Shown: positions 24,728 to 33,619, counted from the stretch's first letter. The stretch: 64,000 nucleotides of DNA from Sphingobacterium thalpophilum (GCF_038396785.1 NZ_CP151087.1:4464001-4528000); one strand, 5' to 3'. Program-made: numbers and translations. The notes: generated from the letters alone by a model not told the origin.

Positions 24728-25545
24728 GCACTATTTTTAGCTCTTTTATAAGAGCTGGGTGTAATATTTCTTTTCTTCTTATAGAAATTGGTTAGGTGAC
24801 TTTCATCATTAAATCCGAGTTCTTCTACAATTTGTTTCATCGTGTATCTATTGGATGCTAGTCGCTCCTCAATTAGTTTAATACGAATATCGTCTATATA
24901 CACTTTGTAGCTTTTTGAATATCTTTTTTTAAAAAAGGCCCCAAAATAATTTGCTGAAATTTGGAACTGATCTGCAATCGACTTGATTTGTAATTTATCC
25001 GGGAAATAGATATTTTGCTGTATGTATTGCTCGATCTCTTGAGACAATTCATAAGACTCGTTAATAGGTAGCTCCAGATCTGTCAATATATTTTCTACTA
25101 AAGCGAAAAGGGACATTGTCTGGTGGAATATAAAAATTGATGCCGCTTCATCTTCACTCTCATATTGTTGAATTAGCGAAATTACCCGCTCGATCAGTTT
25201 TTTATTTTCCTTTTTAAGGGATAGGCTCTTATTTAACAATGTCTTCGAGTTAAAGATATCAACCGGGTTGTGAGTAAGTCTAAAATTTTGTTGTATAAAG
25301 TGCAGATCTTTAAAGTAGGAGTTGGAGAAATAGAGTACAAATGCAGTTGTATCTTTTTTTGTCTCAAGTGTTTCGAAATCTTTATTCAAAAAAAGTAAAT
25401 TCTCTTTGGAAAATTTTAAATTATTCCCTTTCGATACGAGTGTGCCTTCGGCTATATAAACTAACGCAAAATCAAAACCCGTTTTATTGAGTTCTAATTT
25501 TTCTTTATGCTTGATTTTTTGAGATTCGAAAGATAAATTCATCAT
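24724..25545 (-). CDS. AraC-family transcriptional regulator
   Basis: 273 residues. An N-terminal cupin-like ligand domain (about 1-130; FALVYIAEGTLVSKGNNLKFSKENLLFLNKD) is followed by a C-terminal double helix-turn-helix (about 168-270). The first HTH is KSIADQFQISANYFGAFFKKRYSKS; the second is MKQIVEELGFNDESHLTNFYKKKRNITPSSYKR, the standard AraC signature. It is adjacent to a dienoyl-CoA reductase-like gene on the same strand, which is one plausible target; no operator is visible. Confidence 0.9.
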   Translation of the reverse strand: MMNLSFESQKIKHKEKLELNKTGFDFALVYIAEGTLVSKGNNLKFSKENLLFLNKDFETLETKKDTTAFVLYFSNSYFKDLHFIQQNFRLTHNPVDIFNSKTLLNKSLSLKKENKKLIERVISLIQQYESEDEAASIFIFHQTMSLFALVENILTDLELPINESYELSQEIEQYIQQNIYFPDKLQIKSIADQFQISANYFGAFFKKRYSKSYKVYIDDIRIKLIEERLASNRYTMKQIVEELGFNDESHLTNFYKKKRNITPSSYKRAKNSA

Positions 25546-25684
25546 ATGTACAGAGTCTATTGGAATAATCGCTACAAACCTAAGAAAAATGGATTAAAGA
25601 CCTTGCTATTTCCTCTTTTAAACCGGCATGTAATACAGTTGCGTATTCACCATAAAATAAATCATTCGTTATTTTAAACGATTA

Positions 25685-26554
25685 TCAGGTGCTTTTTGCA
25701 TTTCTGGTCATCTGTTCAATAGCATCCCATTGATCTTCAGGAATAATATCCAATCCATTGAACTCACCTGCTCCCTTAAGCCACTCGCCGCCATCTATCG
25801 TGATAACATCACCGTTGATATAACTGGCGTAATCGGATACCAGATAGGCCGCGAGGTTGGCCAATTCCTCCAGTTTGCCCAAGCGGCCCAAGGGGATACG
25901 TTTGGCAGGCGAGAGAAGTTCGCCTAATTCACCTGGAAGTAGCCGTTCCATGGCACCTGAAGTTTGGAATGGACCCGGAGCTATAGCATTGAGTCTTATC
26001 CCTTTTTTTCCCCATTCAACGGCTAACGATCGAGTTAATGCAAGAACTCCGGCTTTAGCTGTTGCAGAAGGAACAACGTAGCCAGAACCCGTCCAAGCAT
26101 AGGTTGTGACGATACTTAGTATAGCTTTATTATGTTCGTTGGCCTCAATCCAACGCTTGCCCAGTGCTAGGGTATAGTTTATACTACCTTGGAGAACGAT
26201 ACCAATAACAGATTCGAAGGCGCGGTGGCTTAAACGTTCGGTAGGGGAGATAAAATTTCCGGCAGCATTGTTTATGAGTATATCTATCCCGCCAAAATGT
26301 TCATATCCACAGGAAACGACGCGCTCGACATCCTCATAATTTCGGACATCTCCAGCTACTGCAAGACATTTCGCCTGATATTTTTCCGACAATTCGTTCG
26401 CTGTATGCTGTATAACATCATCTTTACGGCTCGTGATCAGGCAAGAGGCGCCAAGCTCGAGAAAGTAATCTGTCATGGCTTTTCCGAGGCCTGTACCACC
26501 ACCCGTAATCAAAATTCGTTTTCCTTTTAACGCGTTTTCCTTTAACATACCCAT
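25685..26554 (-). CDS. 2,4-dienoyl-CoA reductase-like short-chain dehydrogenase
   Basis: 289-residue Rossmann-fold SDR. The cofactor loop GGGTGLGK lies near residue 18, followed by NNAAGNF. The catalytic segment lacks the classical Tyr-x-x-x-Lys and reads TTYAWTGSGYVVPSATAKAG. This is the arrangement of mammalian DECR1-type dienoyl-CoA reductases, with the Ser...Lys pair and a Tyr about 11 residues earlier. Such enzymes reduce 2,4-dienoyl-CoA with NADPH during beta-oxidation of unsaturated fatty acids. The specific assignment rests on this motif. It may share a transcript with the AraC gene downstream. Confidence 0.82.
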   Translation of the reverse strand: MGMLKENALKGKRILITGGGTGLGKAMTDYFLELGASCLITSRKDDVIQHTANELSEKYQAKCLAVAGDVRNYEDVERVVSCGYEHFGGIDILINNAAGNFISPTERLSHRAFESVIGIVLQGSINYTLALGKRWIEANEHNKAILSIVTTYAWTGSGYVVPSATAKAGVLALTRSLAVEWGKKGIRLNAIAPGPFQTSGAMERLLPGELGELLSPAKRIPLGRLGKLEELANLAAYLVSDYASYINGDVITIDGGEWLKGAGEFNGLDIIPEDQWDAIEQMTRNAKST

Positions 26555-26665
26555 ATGCTGTCCAGTTTTTATGTATCCTTAAGTTACACAAATTTGGGAT
26601 AAAATAAAAGCCAAGGCCAGCGGTGAAAAATAGTTCGGGAATAAATGAAGGAAGAGATATAAACA

Positions 26666-26700
26666 AAAACAGGAGCCATTCGAAGAATAGCTCCTGTTTT
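26666..26700 (-). terminator. Terminator after tsf
   Basis: AAAACAGGAGC (26666-26676) / GCTCCTGTTTT (26690-26700), with a second inner stem ATTC/GAAT. It closes the r-protein operon on the minus strand. Confidence 0.9.
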
Positions 26701-26736
26701 AAAAATTTCCAATTCTGGTAATGGAATGAATTATGC

Positions 26737-27573
26737 TTATGCGCCCAATTGTACGCGTTTGAAAGCAGTTACAGTTAATCCTTTGGAAACTGAATCTAAG
26801 AATTGAGCGATGTTTTTAGAAGAATCTTTTACGAATTCTTGGTTTAACAAAGTTGTGTCTTTGAAGAATTTATTCAATTTACCTTGAGCGATTTTCTCAG
26901 CCATTTCAGCAGGTTTACCTTCAGCAATGATTTGCTCTTTAGCAATAGCGATTTCACGCTCGATTGTGTTTTGATCAACACCATCTTTGTCAATTGCGAT
27001 AGGGTTCATTGCGGCAATTTGCATTGCTACATCTTTACCTGCTTCTTCAGCACCAGCAGCATCTGCAGAAAGACCTACTAATACACCTAAACGGTAGTTA
27101 CCGTGAATATAAGCGATAACCTTTTCAGCAGTGATAGTTTCGTATTTAGAAACGTCAATTTTCTCGCCAATTACACCAGTTTGCTCGATTAATAAATCAG
27201 CGATGTTTTTGCCATCAAGTTCCAAACCTTTTAATTCTTCCAAAGAAGTAGGTTTACTGTTTAATGCAACGTCTGCAATTTTTTCAGCGAAAGCAACGAA
27301 GTCTGCGTTTTTAGCTACGAAGTCAGTTTCACAATTAACTTCAACTACGATACCTGATTTACCATCAGCAGTAGCTTTAGCGATGATAACACCTTCGTTA
27401 GAGTCGCGATCTTGACGGCTAGCAGCTACTTTAGCGCCTTTTTTACGCAAGTAATCTACAGCAGCTTCAAAGTCACCATTAGACTCAACTAAAGCTTTTT
27501 TACAATCCATCATACCAGCGCCAGTTTGTTGACGCAATTTGTTCACATCTGATGCAGAAATTTGTACTGACAT
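26737..27573 (-). CDS. tsf: Elongation factor Ts
   Basis: Nucleotide exchange factor that regenerates EF-Tu-GTP; cytosolic. 278 residues. The N-terminal UBA-like helix bundle contains VNKLRQQTGAGMMDCKKAL, the family signature, and the core has VVEVNCETDFVAKN, which contacts EF-Tu. The order rpsB then tsf is standard, but here 195 bp separate the two. That gap holds a nested hairpin with a terminator-like T-run, so tsf may be expressed partly separately. No Shine-Dalgarno precedes the ATG. Confidence 0.97.
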   Translation of the reverse strand: MSVQISASDVNKLRQQTGAGMMDCKKALVESNGDFEAAVDYLRKKGAKVAASRQDRDSNEGVIIAKATADGKSGIVVEVNCETDFVAKNADFVAFAEKIADVALNSKPTSLEELKGLELDGKNIADLLIEQTGVIGEKIDVSKYETITAEKVIAYIHGNYRLGVLVGLSADAAGAEEAGKDVAMQIAAMNPIAIDKDGVDQNTIEREIAIAKEQIIAEGKPAEMAEKIAQGKLNKFFKDTTLLNQEFVKDSSKNIAQFLDSVSKGLTVTAFKRVQLGA

Positions 27574-27687
27574 GTTTATTTCTTTTTATTATTATTTACG
27601 ACTGAAATTTGTACAATATTAACTTAAAACATGTTAAGCTAATATGAAGTTTAACATTTCTTGATAAACGAGTATTGTTAAACCAAA

Positions 27688-27756
27688 AAACCGGACAGAG
27701 AGGCTAGTTCAAGAAAAGTAAACTTTTCCAGAAACTAACGCTACGCCATCCGGTTT
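27688..27756 (-). ncRNA. Nested stem-loop between rpsB and tsf (candidate attenuator or leader)
   Basis: Three concentric stems: outer AAACCGGA (27688-27695) / TCCGGTTT (27749-27756), middle TAGTT (27705-27709) / AACTA (27733-27737), inner GAAAAGT (27713-27719) / ACTTTTC (27722-27728). Read on the minus strand the last arm is followed by a T-run. The element can act as a large terminator after rpsB or as a regulated leader of tsf. No known RNA family was recognised. Confidence 0.6.
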
Positions 27757-27768
27757 GGAATAAAAATA

Positions 27769-28566
27769 TTATTCTCCGTCTTTCGCTTTGCGAGGACGTT
27801 TAGCTTCTGAAGCATCACTATTATCAACTTTTGCTTTAGCAGCAGCAGCATCTTTTTCAGCTTCTTCTTCTTTGTCGCGTTTGCGCTCGTCCAAACCTTC
27901 TTGGATTGCTTGACCAATGATACCGGCGATTAAACTAATAGATTTACTAGCGTCATCATTTGCTGGGATTGGGAAATCAATGTTTGAAGGATCAGAGTTT
28001 GTATCTACCATTGCAAAAGTAGGGATGTTCAATTTCATTGCTTCAGAAACAGCGATGTGTTCTTTTTTCACATCGATGATGAATAAAGCAGCTGGTAAAC
28101 GGTTCAAATCAGCGATACCTCCTAAAAGGTTTTCTAATTTGATACGCTCACGTTGAATCATCAACTTCTCTTTTTTAGACAATACATCATATGTACCATC
28201 TTTTTGCATTTTGTCAATGTTAGACATTTTTTTGATAGACTTACGAACTGTAGCGAAGTTTGTAAGCATACCACCTAACCAACGCTCAGTTACAAAAGGC
28301 ATATTAACCTCTTTTGCTTGTTGTGCGATGATCTCTTTTGCTTGTTTTTTCGTAGCGACGAATAAAACTTTGCGACCTGATTTTACGATTTGTTTGATAG
28401 CTGAAGCAGCTTCTTCTAATTTCGTAAGAGTTTTGTTCAAGTCAATGATGTGGATACCGTTGCGTTCCATGAAAATGTACTTAGCCATTTTCGGATCCCA
28501 TTTACGTGTAAGGTGACCAAAGTGCACACCTGCATCCAATAAATCTTGATAAGTAGTTCTTGCCAT
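27769..28566 (-). CDS. rpsB: 30S ribosomal protein S2
   Basis: 265 residues. It starts MARTTYQDLLDAGVHFGHLTRKWDP and contains the S2 signature IFMERNGIHIIDLNKTL, then TERWLGGMLTNF and FIIDVKKEHIAVSEA. A C-terminal charged tail of about 35 residues (EEEAEKDAAAAKAK...KAKDGE) extends past the folded core, as in many Bacteroidota S2 proteins. Unusually for this phylum, a perfect Shine-Dalgarno AAGGAGG sits 8 nt before the ATG (28575-28581). It follows rpsI by 18 bp. Confidence 0.98.
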   Translation of the reverse strand: MARTTYQDLLDAGVHFGHLTRKWDPKMAKYIFMERNGIHIIDLNKTLTKLEEAASAIKQIVKSGRKVLFVATKKQAKEIIAQQAKEVNMPFVTERWLGGMLTNFATVRKSIKKMSNIDKMQKDGTYDVLSKKEKLMIQRERIKLENLLGGIADLNRLPAALFIIDVKKEHIAVSEAMKLNIPTFAMVDTNSDPSNIDFPIPANDDASKSISLIAGIIGQAIQEGLDERKRDKEEEAEKDAAAAKAKVDNSDASEAKRPRKAKDGE

Positions 28567-28574
28567 TTTTTGAT

Positions 28575-28581
28575 CCTCCTT
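28575..28581 (-). promoter_or_regulatory. Strong Shine-Dalgarno of rpsB
   Basis: Coding-strand AAGGAGG followed by ATCA, the full complement of the 16S rRNA 3' end, 8 nt from the start. Most genes in this window have none. Confidence 0.8.
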
Positions 28582-28584
28582 TGA

Positions 28585-28971
28585 TTAACGTTTACTGAAT
28601 TGGAATCTTCTACGAGCTTTACGACGTCCTGGTTTCTTACGTTCAACCATGCGGTCATCACGTGTTACTAAACCTTTAGCGCGTAATGCAGGTTTAACTT
28701 CTGGGTTAAGCTCAACCAAAGCTTTTGCGATCGCTAAGCGAACAGCTTCTGCTTGACCTTTAACACCACCTCCGTTAACGTTTACTTTTACATCAAAGTT
28801 TGCTAATTCACCAGCTACGTTCAATGACTGTGTAGCGATGTATTGCAAAGGTAATGTTGGGAAATACTCTTTGTAGTCTTTACCGTTTATGATAATGTTT
28901 CCGCTACCAGCAGTTAAGTAAATGCGGGCAACAGCAGTTTTTCTTCTTCCTGAAGTGTTAGTTGTTGACAT
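28585..28971 (-). CDS. rpsI: 30S ribosomal protein S9
   Basis: 128 residues. RRKTAVARIYLTAGSG begins the protein. GGGVKGQAEAVRLAIAKALVELNPEVKPALRAKGLVTRDDRMVERKKPG is the S9 core; it ends with the basic tail GRRKARRRFQFSKR, which reaches the P-site tRNA. It lies 11 bp after rplM and 18 bp before rpsB in one operon. A Shine-Dalgarno AAGGAG (28979-28984) overlaps the rplM stop codon, 7 nt from the ATG. Confidence 0.98.
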   Translation of the reverse strand: MSTTNTSGRRKTAVARIYLTAGSGNIIINGKDYKEYFPTLPLQYIATQSLNVAGELANFDVKVNVNGGGVKGQAEAVRLAIAKALVELNPEVKPALRAKGLVTRDDRMVERKKPGRRKARRRFQFSKR

Positions 28972-28978
28972 GACGATT

Positions 28979-28984
28979 CTCCTT
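28979..28984 (-). promoter_or_regulatory. Shine-Dalgarno of rpsI
   Basis: Coding-strand AAGGAG, 7 nt before the ATG at 28971 and overlapping the rplM stop codon; uncommon in this genome. Confidence 0.7.
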
Positions 28985-29426
28985 AAAATTTAACTGGTTT
29001 TGGATTTTGTGCTTCATGCTTGTGCTCAGTACCAGCATAAACGTAAAGGTTTTTAAACAATTGACGACCTAAACGGTTTTTAGGAAGCATACCACGAACA
29101 GCTTTTTCAATAATGCGTTCAGGAAATTTAGCCATTAACTCTTTAGGAGAAACGAAACGTTGACCACCTGGGTATCCAGTGTAGCGTACGTAAACTTTGT
29201 CGCCTAATTTGTTTCCTGTCAATTTAATTTTGTCTGCATTGATAACAATCACGTTATCTCCACAGTCTACGTGTGGGGTGAATGTAGGCTTATGCTTACC
29301 ACGAATTACTTTCGCGATGTTGCTCGCCAAACGCCCCAAAATCTCTCCTTCAGCGTCAACAACGATCCACTCTTTGTTAACGGTGTTCTTGTTGGCAGAG
29401 ACAGTTTTGTAACTTAACGTATTCAC
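28983..29426 (-). CDS. rplM: 50S ribosomal protein L13
   Basis: 147 residues. The family core is clear: WIVVDAEGEILGRLASNIAKVIRGKHKPTFTPHVDCGDNVIVINADKIKLTG, then the conserved YRHTGYPGG-type segment (here VRYTGYPGGQRFV) and AVRGMLPKNRLGRQLFKNLYVYAG. It is the first gene of the rplM-rpsI-rpsB-tsf operon, transcribed leftward and divergent from the TPR gene at 29662. A TAnnTTTG box lies 59 nt upstream with a small hairpin between. Confidence 0.98.
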   Translation of the reverse strand: MNTLSYKTVSANKNTVNKEWIVVDAEGEILGRLASNIAKVIRGKHKPTFTPHVDCGDNVIVINADKIKLTGNKLGDKVYVRYTGYPGGQRFVSPKELMAKFPERIIEKAVRGMLPKNRLGRQLFKNLYVYAGTEHKHEAQNPKPVKF

Positions 29427-29465
29427 TTGCTTTTGTTTAAATAATTTATTAAAAAATTTTTCTTC

Positions 29466-29492
29466 CCCTTATCTCAAGGGTCTGCAAAGGTA
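29466..29492 (-). promoter_or_regulatory. Promoter and leader hairpin of the rplM operon
   Basis: The coding-strand box TACCTTTG occupies 29485-29492. Directly inside the predicted transcript a hairpin CCCTT (29466-29470) / AAGGG (29476-29480) with loop ATCTC sits at the 5' end of a roughly 55-nt AT-rich leader. The hairpin may stabilise the mRNA or serve r-protein feedback; neither is shown. Confidence 0.5.
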
Positions 29493-29661
29493 CATCTATT
29501 ATTCTATATTTTAAAATCTATTTTGCTTATTTTGTTGAAAACGAGTTGAATTTCAAGCGAGCCCCACTAATCTCAATATTTTTACAACTTCCTCGAATGA
29601 ATATTGTTACATTAGTTAGTATATTGCAGGAAGAATTTTTAAATTATTATAGCGGAAGTAG

Positions 29662-31383
29662 ATGAGATTGAATTTTTTAGATAAACGATTTTTTTTAAGT
29701 TTTATTGGTTTACTCCTAGTAGCACTGGGCTCATTAAAGGCGCAATCTTCGGATAATAAGCCTAAACCTTACGATGCACGACTCAAAAACGTACAGGAAA
29801 TATTGAAGCAAGGAAAAATTGGCCCCGGGATGGATTCTTTGGATGCTATAATCGCAGATTACCCACAAGCCGATGACATCTATTTTACAAAGGCAATTCT
29901 TCTTGCGCAGATGAGAAATCAAGATGGAGCGATCGAAGCTATAAAAGAAGCGCTGAATATTCAGTCGAAGCCGGAATATCTAAGTTTTGCTGTAGATGCA
30001 TTTAAAAGTAAAAACGACGCGGATAGTGCTTTAATCTATCTCGATAAGTTGATAGATCGAGATGACAATAATACTGCCTCACTAAAACGGGAGCGTATCA
30101 TGCTCCTTTTCAATGGTGGGTACAAGGATGTGGCTTTGGAGTATTTCTATAAAACCAAAGAGATCGCTGTCGCTTCTGATACATTGGACATGGTTGGCAG
30201 TGTGTTGTTAAATGATGCCGGTAATTATAAAGCTGTCATTGATCTTTTGAAGCCCTGGGCAGACAAAGGGACTTCGCTGGCTCAAGTGTATGGACAATTA
30301 GCGCAAGCCTATAATCTTTCCAAAAACTCGAAGCTTGCATTGGACTACATTAATAAAGGAATTCAGACGACAAAAGAGGATTTTCTTTATTTCGATTTGG
30401 CTGATCTCTATCGATTTGATAAAAAGCTGAAATTATCTTTTGATGCACTTAAGCAAGGATTTCAATCTAAGAAAGTTGATTTTGCAGATAAGAATCGGAT
30501 TATAATGACCTTGTTGAATCCGAAAGGTCCCTATACAAAAGACCAACTTTTGGAATTGGTGAATATCTTGGTTGAAGTTCATCCACGTATTGCCGAAAGC
30601 CATATGGCAAAGGGACAAGTGTTATGGTTGAGAGACGATAAGTCCGCTGCTCAAAGTTCACTAGCGGTAGCCGTGAGTATGAACCCCTACCAGATCGATG
30701 CTTGGCGGATGCTGATGAGTTTGGATATGGACAAAGGTGAATTTGATCAAGCCATTGCACATGGTGGGGAAGCGTTACACTATGTGGCCAATAATGCGAC
30801 CATACTCTATTTTACGAGTATGGCCTATTTGATGAAAAAAGACATGGAAAATAGCCGAAAGTTTATGGAGGCTGCACTTAATAATGCACAGGATGAATCG
30901 CCTTTTCTACAAGCAAATATTTATGGGGGATTAGGTGATATTTATAATTCACTTCAGATGTATAAAGCCTCTGACGCGGCTTACATCGAAGCTATTCGAT
31001 TGGATAGTACAAATGTGACGGCGATGAACAATTTAGCATACTATTTGTCGTTAAGAAAAGAACGACTTGATGAAGCTACAAAGTATGCCGAAATGGCGAC
31101 GAAATTGCAGCCCAATAATGGAACTTTTGAAGATACCTATGCTTGGGTACTTTTTGCAAATGGAAAATATGATGACGCACTAGTATGGATTCAAAAAGCG
31201 TTAAAAAATACAAATCCGCAAACGGCGGTATTACTGGAACACTATGGCGACATTTTGATTAAGTTAGGGAAAACAACGGATGCCGTTAAGCAGTGGAACC
31301 TCGCTTTAGAAAAGGGAGCTGATACGGAGGAGGGTAAGCTGAAATTGAAAAAGAAGATTGAGACTAAAAGCTATGTGGAATAA
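29662..31383 (+). CDS. Secreted or periplasmic tetratricopeptide repeat protein
   Basis: 573 residues, signal peptide about 1-27 (MRLNFLDKRFFLSFIGLLLVALGSLKAQ). The rest is built of TPR-type helical pairs; clear ones include DDIYFTKAILLAQMRNQDGAIEAIKEAL, IYNSLQMYKASDAAYIEAIRLDSTNVTAMNNLAYYLS and TYAWVLFANGKYDDALVWIQKAL. TPR arrays scaffold protein complexes. It is the first of a run of envelope genes and overlaps the DUF4292 lipoprotein gene by 11 nt, so the two products probably act together. This TPR/DUF4292/EnvC-like order is familiar from other Bacteroidota; the shared role is inferred. Confidence 0.88.
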   Translation: MRLNFLDKRFFLSFIGLLLVALGSLKAQSSDNKPKPYDARLKNVQEILKQGKIGPGMDSLDAIIADYPQADDIYFTKAILLAQMRNQDGAIEAIKEALNIQSKPEYLSFAVDAFKSKNDADSALIYLDKLIDRDDNNTASLKRERIMLLFNGGYKDVALEYFYKTKEIAVASDTLDMVGSVLLNDAGNYKAVIDLLKPWADKGTSLAQVYGQLAQAYNLSKNSKLALDYINKGIQTTKEDFLYFDLADLYRFDKKLKLSFDALKQGFQSKKVDFADKNRIIMTLLNPKGPYTKDQLLELVNILVEVHPRIAESHMAKGQVLWLRDDKSAAQSSLAVAVSMNPYQIDAWRMLMSLDMDKGEFDQAIAHGGEALHYVANNATILYFTSMAYLMKKDMENSRKFMEAALNNAQDESPFLQANIYGGLGDIYNSLQMYKASDAAYIEAIRLDSTNVTAMNNLAYYLSLRKERLDEATKYAEMATKLQPNNGTFEDTYAWVLFANGKYDDALVWIQKALKNTNPQTAVLLEHYGDILIKLGKTTDAVKQWNLALEKGADTEEGKLKLKKKIETKSYVE

Positions 31384-32176
31384 AATTGTTTGGGTTAGTG
31401 CTGTTGTGTTGCTGCTTTCTTCTTGTAGTTCTAAGAAGAAACTACTAAAAGGTGCTGACCTTAAAGCTGAAAACGAGTTGACCATAAAAGATAATACAAG
31501 GGAGGCGAAAAAGAATAGCTTACGTGATCTTTTTTTGACCAATTTGAATTATTCTACTTTTTCTGGAAAAGCGAAGATGCGTCTCGATCTTGGGAAGGAC
31601 AATTATGATGTCACTTCTACTATTCGAATAGAGAAAGATAAAAGGATCTGGATTTCCATTTCTGCTACACTGGGTATAGAGGTTGCCCGGGTATTGATCA
31701 CTCCAGACAGTGTACAAATCTTAAATAAGTTTCAGAGCGAATATATGGTTAAGCCATTTGACTACCTATATCGTTTTGCCAGTCCGGATTTAACTTTCGG
31801 AAATCTACAGGATTTGTTGCTAGCCAATCTTTCGGTGAATCTATTGTCCGATATTGATCAGGTTAATTTTAAACAGGACTCGATGTCTGTCCAGTTGGAT
31901 GGCAAACTGAATGAACTAGATTTTTTATATAAGTTAAATAATAACAATAGGCCTTATCAGTTTAGATTAGCGCAACTTTCAAAAAAACAATTGCTGGAGG
32001 CCAATTACGGTGAATATGCCATGGCCTCTGGACAAGAATTTCCGATGCTTTTAAAAATGATCATTTCTGATGGTCGTCAAGAGATAAAAACAGAGATAAA
32101 TTTTAACAAAGTGACTTTTAATGAACCAGTCGAAATGCCTTTTTCAGTATCGTCACGTTACAAAGTAATCCGATGA
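31373..32176 (+). CDS. DUF4292 lipoprotein
   Basis: 267 residues. The signal peptide ends in a lipobox LSSC with Cys18 as the lipidation site (MWNKIVWVSAVVLLLSSC). The mature protein resembles the DUF4292 family, a LolB/LolA-like half-barrel: SGKAKMRLDLGKDNYDVTSTIRIEKDKRIWISISATLGIEVARVLITPDSVQILN carries the expected strand pattern. ATG 31373 is preferred; it overlaps the end of the TPR gene. A role in outer-membrane lipoprotein or lipid handling is possible by fold analogy but unproven. Confidence 0.85.
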   Translation: MWNKIVWVSAVVLLLSSCSSKKKLLKGADLKAENELTIKDNTREAKKNSLRDLFLTNLNYSTFSGKAKMRLDLGKDNYDVTSTIRIEKDKRIWISISATLGIEVARVLITPDSVQILNKFQSEYMVKPFDYLYRFASPDLTFGNLQDLLLANLSVNLLSDIDQVNFKQDSMSVQLDGKLNELDFLYKLNNNNRPYQFRLAQLSKKQLLEANYGEYAMASGQEFPMLLKMIISDGRQEIKTEINFNKVTFNEPVEMPFSVSSRYKVIR

Positions 32177-32284
32177 GAAGCTGTCTATTTCCTTTAGATT
32201 TATTACTTTCGCAATTAGTTTGCTAAAGTATGGGGTGAATTAATAGGATAGAAAGATGGCAAACACAAAAAAATAGTACTGTAA

Positions 32285-33589
32285 ATGAACTTTAAAAAGA
32301 CAATACTTGGTATAGCAGCTTTCCTATTCATGATTGGGATTTCATCGGCGCAGACTAGGGCTGAACTTGAAAAACAGCGTGAGAAACTCAATCGTGAAAT
32401 TGCTGAATTACAGAATACGGTCAAAGAGATTGCAAAGGAAAAATCACTTACTCAACAACAAGTGACAGCATTGAGTAAGCAGATTAATTTGCGCGAGCAG
32501 AAGATAAATACCATTACTTCGGAAGTAGCTGTAATTAACAAACATATCAATGCCAATACCGCTGCCGTAAATAAGTTAAAGGCCGAATTGGAGAAGATGA
32601 AACGTGACTATGAGAAGATGGTGATGTTTGCGTTCAGAAACCGGAATGCCTATAATAAATTGATGTTTATTTTTGCATCCAAGGATTTTAATCAGGGGTT
32701 CCGACGGGTTAAGTACTTACAACAGTTTAACGATTCTAGAAAGCTGAAAGCTGCCGATATCGAAAATACAAAGAAACAGATTGAACAAAAAATTGCTCAA
32801 TTGCAGGCGGACCGAAACAAACAGGTTGCCTTGATGAAAGAGCAGGAAAATGAGAAAAAAACCATATCTCAACAGCGATCTGTTTATTCTGGACAATTGA
32901 GTGAATTGATTGTTACAGAGCGCGGCGTGAAGAAAGATATTACCCAAAAGCAAAAAGAGGAGCGTCGTATTAATGCGGCCATCAAGGAGATCATTAGAAG
33001 AGAAATTGAGGCTGAACGTCGACGAGCTGAGGCGGCGCGTCGTGCTGCGGAAGCTGCTGCTGAACGGAATCGCAAAGCGAATGAGTCCACATCAACTACA
33101 AAGGGTAAGAACAATACAAAAACGAGTACTTCGAAGATGTCAGAATCTGAGGTGCTCCGTAGTACACCAGAAGCAGTTAAACTTTCAAATGACTTCAGAT
33201 CTAACCGCGGTAGTTTACCTTGGCCTGTTTCCAATGCGAAGATCATGCAAGATTTTGGAGGGGAAAGTGTCGGAAGAAATGTCAATGTGGAACATATATC
33301 CGTGAAAATACAAACTTCTAGTGGTGCGGCTGTGAAAGCTGTTTTCGCAGGAGAGGTAAGTAGTGTTTTAACAATGTATGGTCAACGTATCATAATGATT
33401 AAACATGGTGAGTACTATACTGTCTACAATAATATGGGAAGTGTAAGTGTTTCTAAAGGGCAAAAAGTAAGCACGGGTCAAACTATAGGAACGGCGGATG
33501 TGGACTCCGATACAGGTGTGCCAATGGTTGACTTCTCTGTTTATCAAGGGTCAACACCACTGAATCCGATGTCATGGTTGGCGAGATAA
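32285..33589 (+). CDS. EnvC-like protein with degenerate M23 (LytM) domain
   Basis: 434 residues. A signal peptide (about 1-23, ISSAQ) precedes long coiled coils (about 25-120 and 150-265, including an Arg/Glu/Ala-rich stretch), a Ser/Thr linker and a C-terminal LytM domain (about 310-434, from WPVSNAKIMQDFGG). The zinc ligands of active M23 peptidases are missing: the HxxxxxxD site reads NVNVEHISVKI, YSH reads YNN, and HxH reads VDFSV. This matches EnvC, which activates amidases at division rather than cutting peptidoglycan itself. An amidase partner is not in the window. Confidence 0.9.
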   Translation: MNFKKTILGIAAFLFMIGISSAQTRAELEKQREKLNREIAELQNTVKEIAKEKSLTQQQVTALSKQINLREQKINTITSEVAVINKHINANTAAVNKLKAELEKMKRDYEKMVMFAFRNRNAYNKLMFIFASKDFNQGFRRVKYLQQFNDSRKLKAADIENTKKQIEQKIAQLQADRNKQVALMKEQENEKKTISQQRSVYSGQLSELIVTERGVKKDITQKQKEERRINAAIKEIIRREIEAERRRAEAARRAAEAAAERNRKANESTSTTKGKNNTKTSTSKMSESEVLRSTPEAVKLSNDFRSNRGSLPWPVSNAKIMQDFGGESVGRNVNVEHISVKIQTSSGAAVKAVFAGEVSSVLTMYGQRIIMIKHGEYYTVYNNMGSVSVSKGQKVSTGQTIGTADVDSDTGVPMVDFSVYQGSTPLNPMSWLAR

Positions 33590-33619
33590 GAAATAATTAC
33601 TATATTTAATAATTATCAT

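Noticed and set aside
32285..33589. Active M23 metallo-endopeptidase
   Set aside because: The zinc ligands are replaced (YNN, VDFSV), so it fits the EnvC-type activator.
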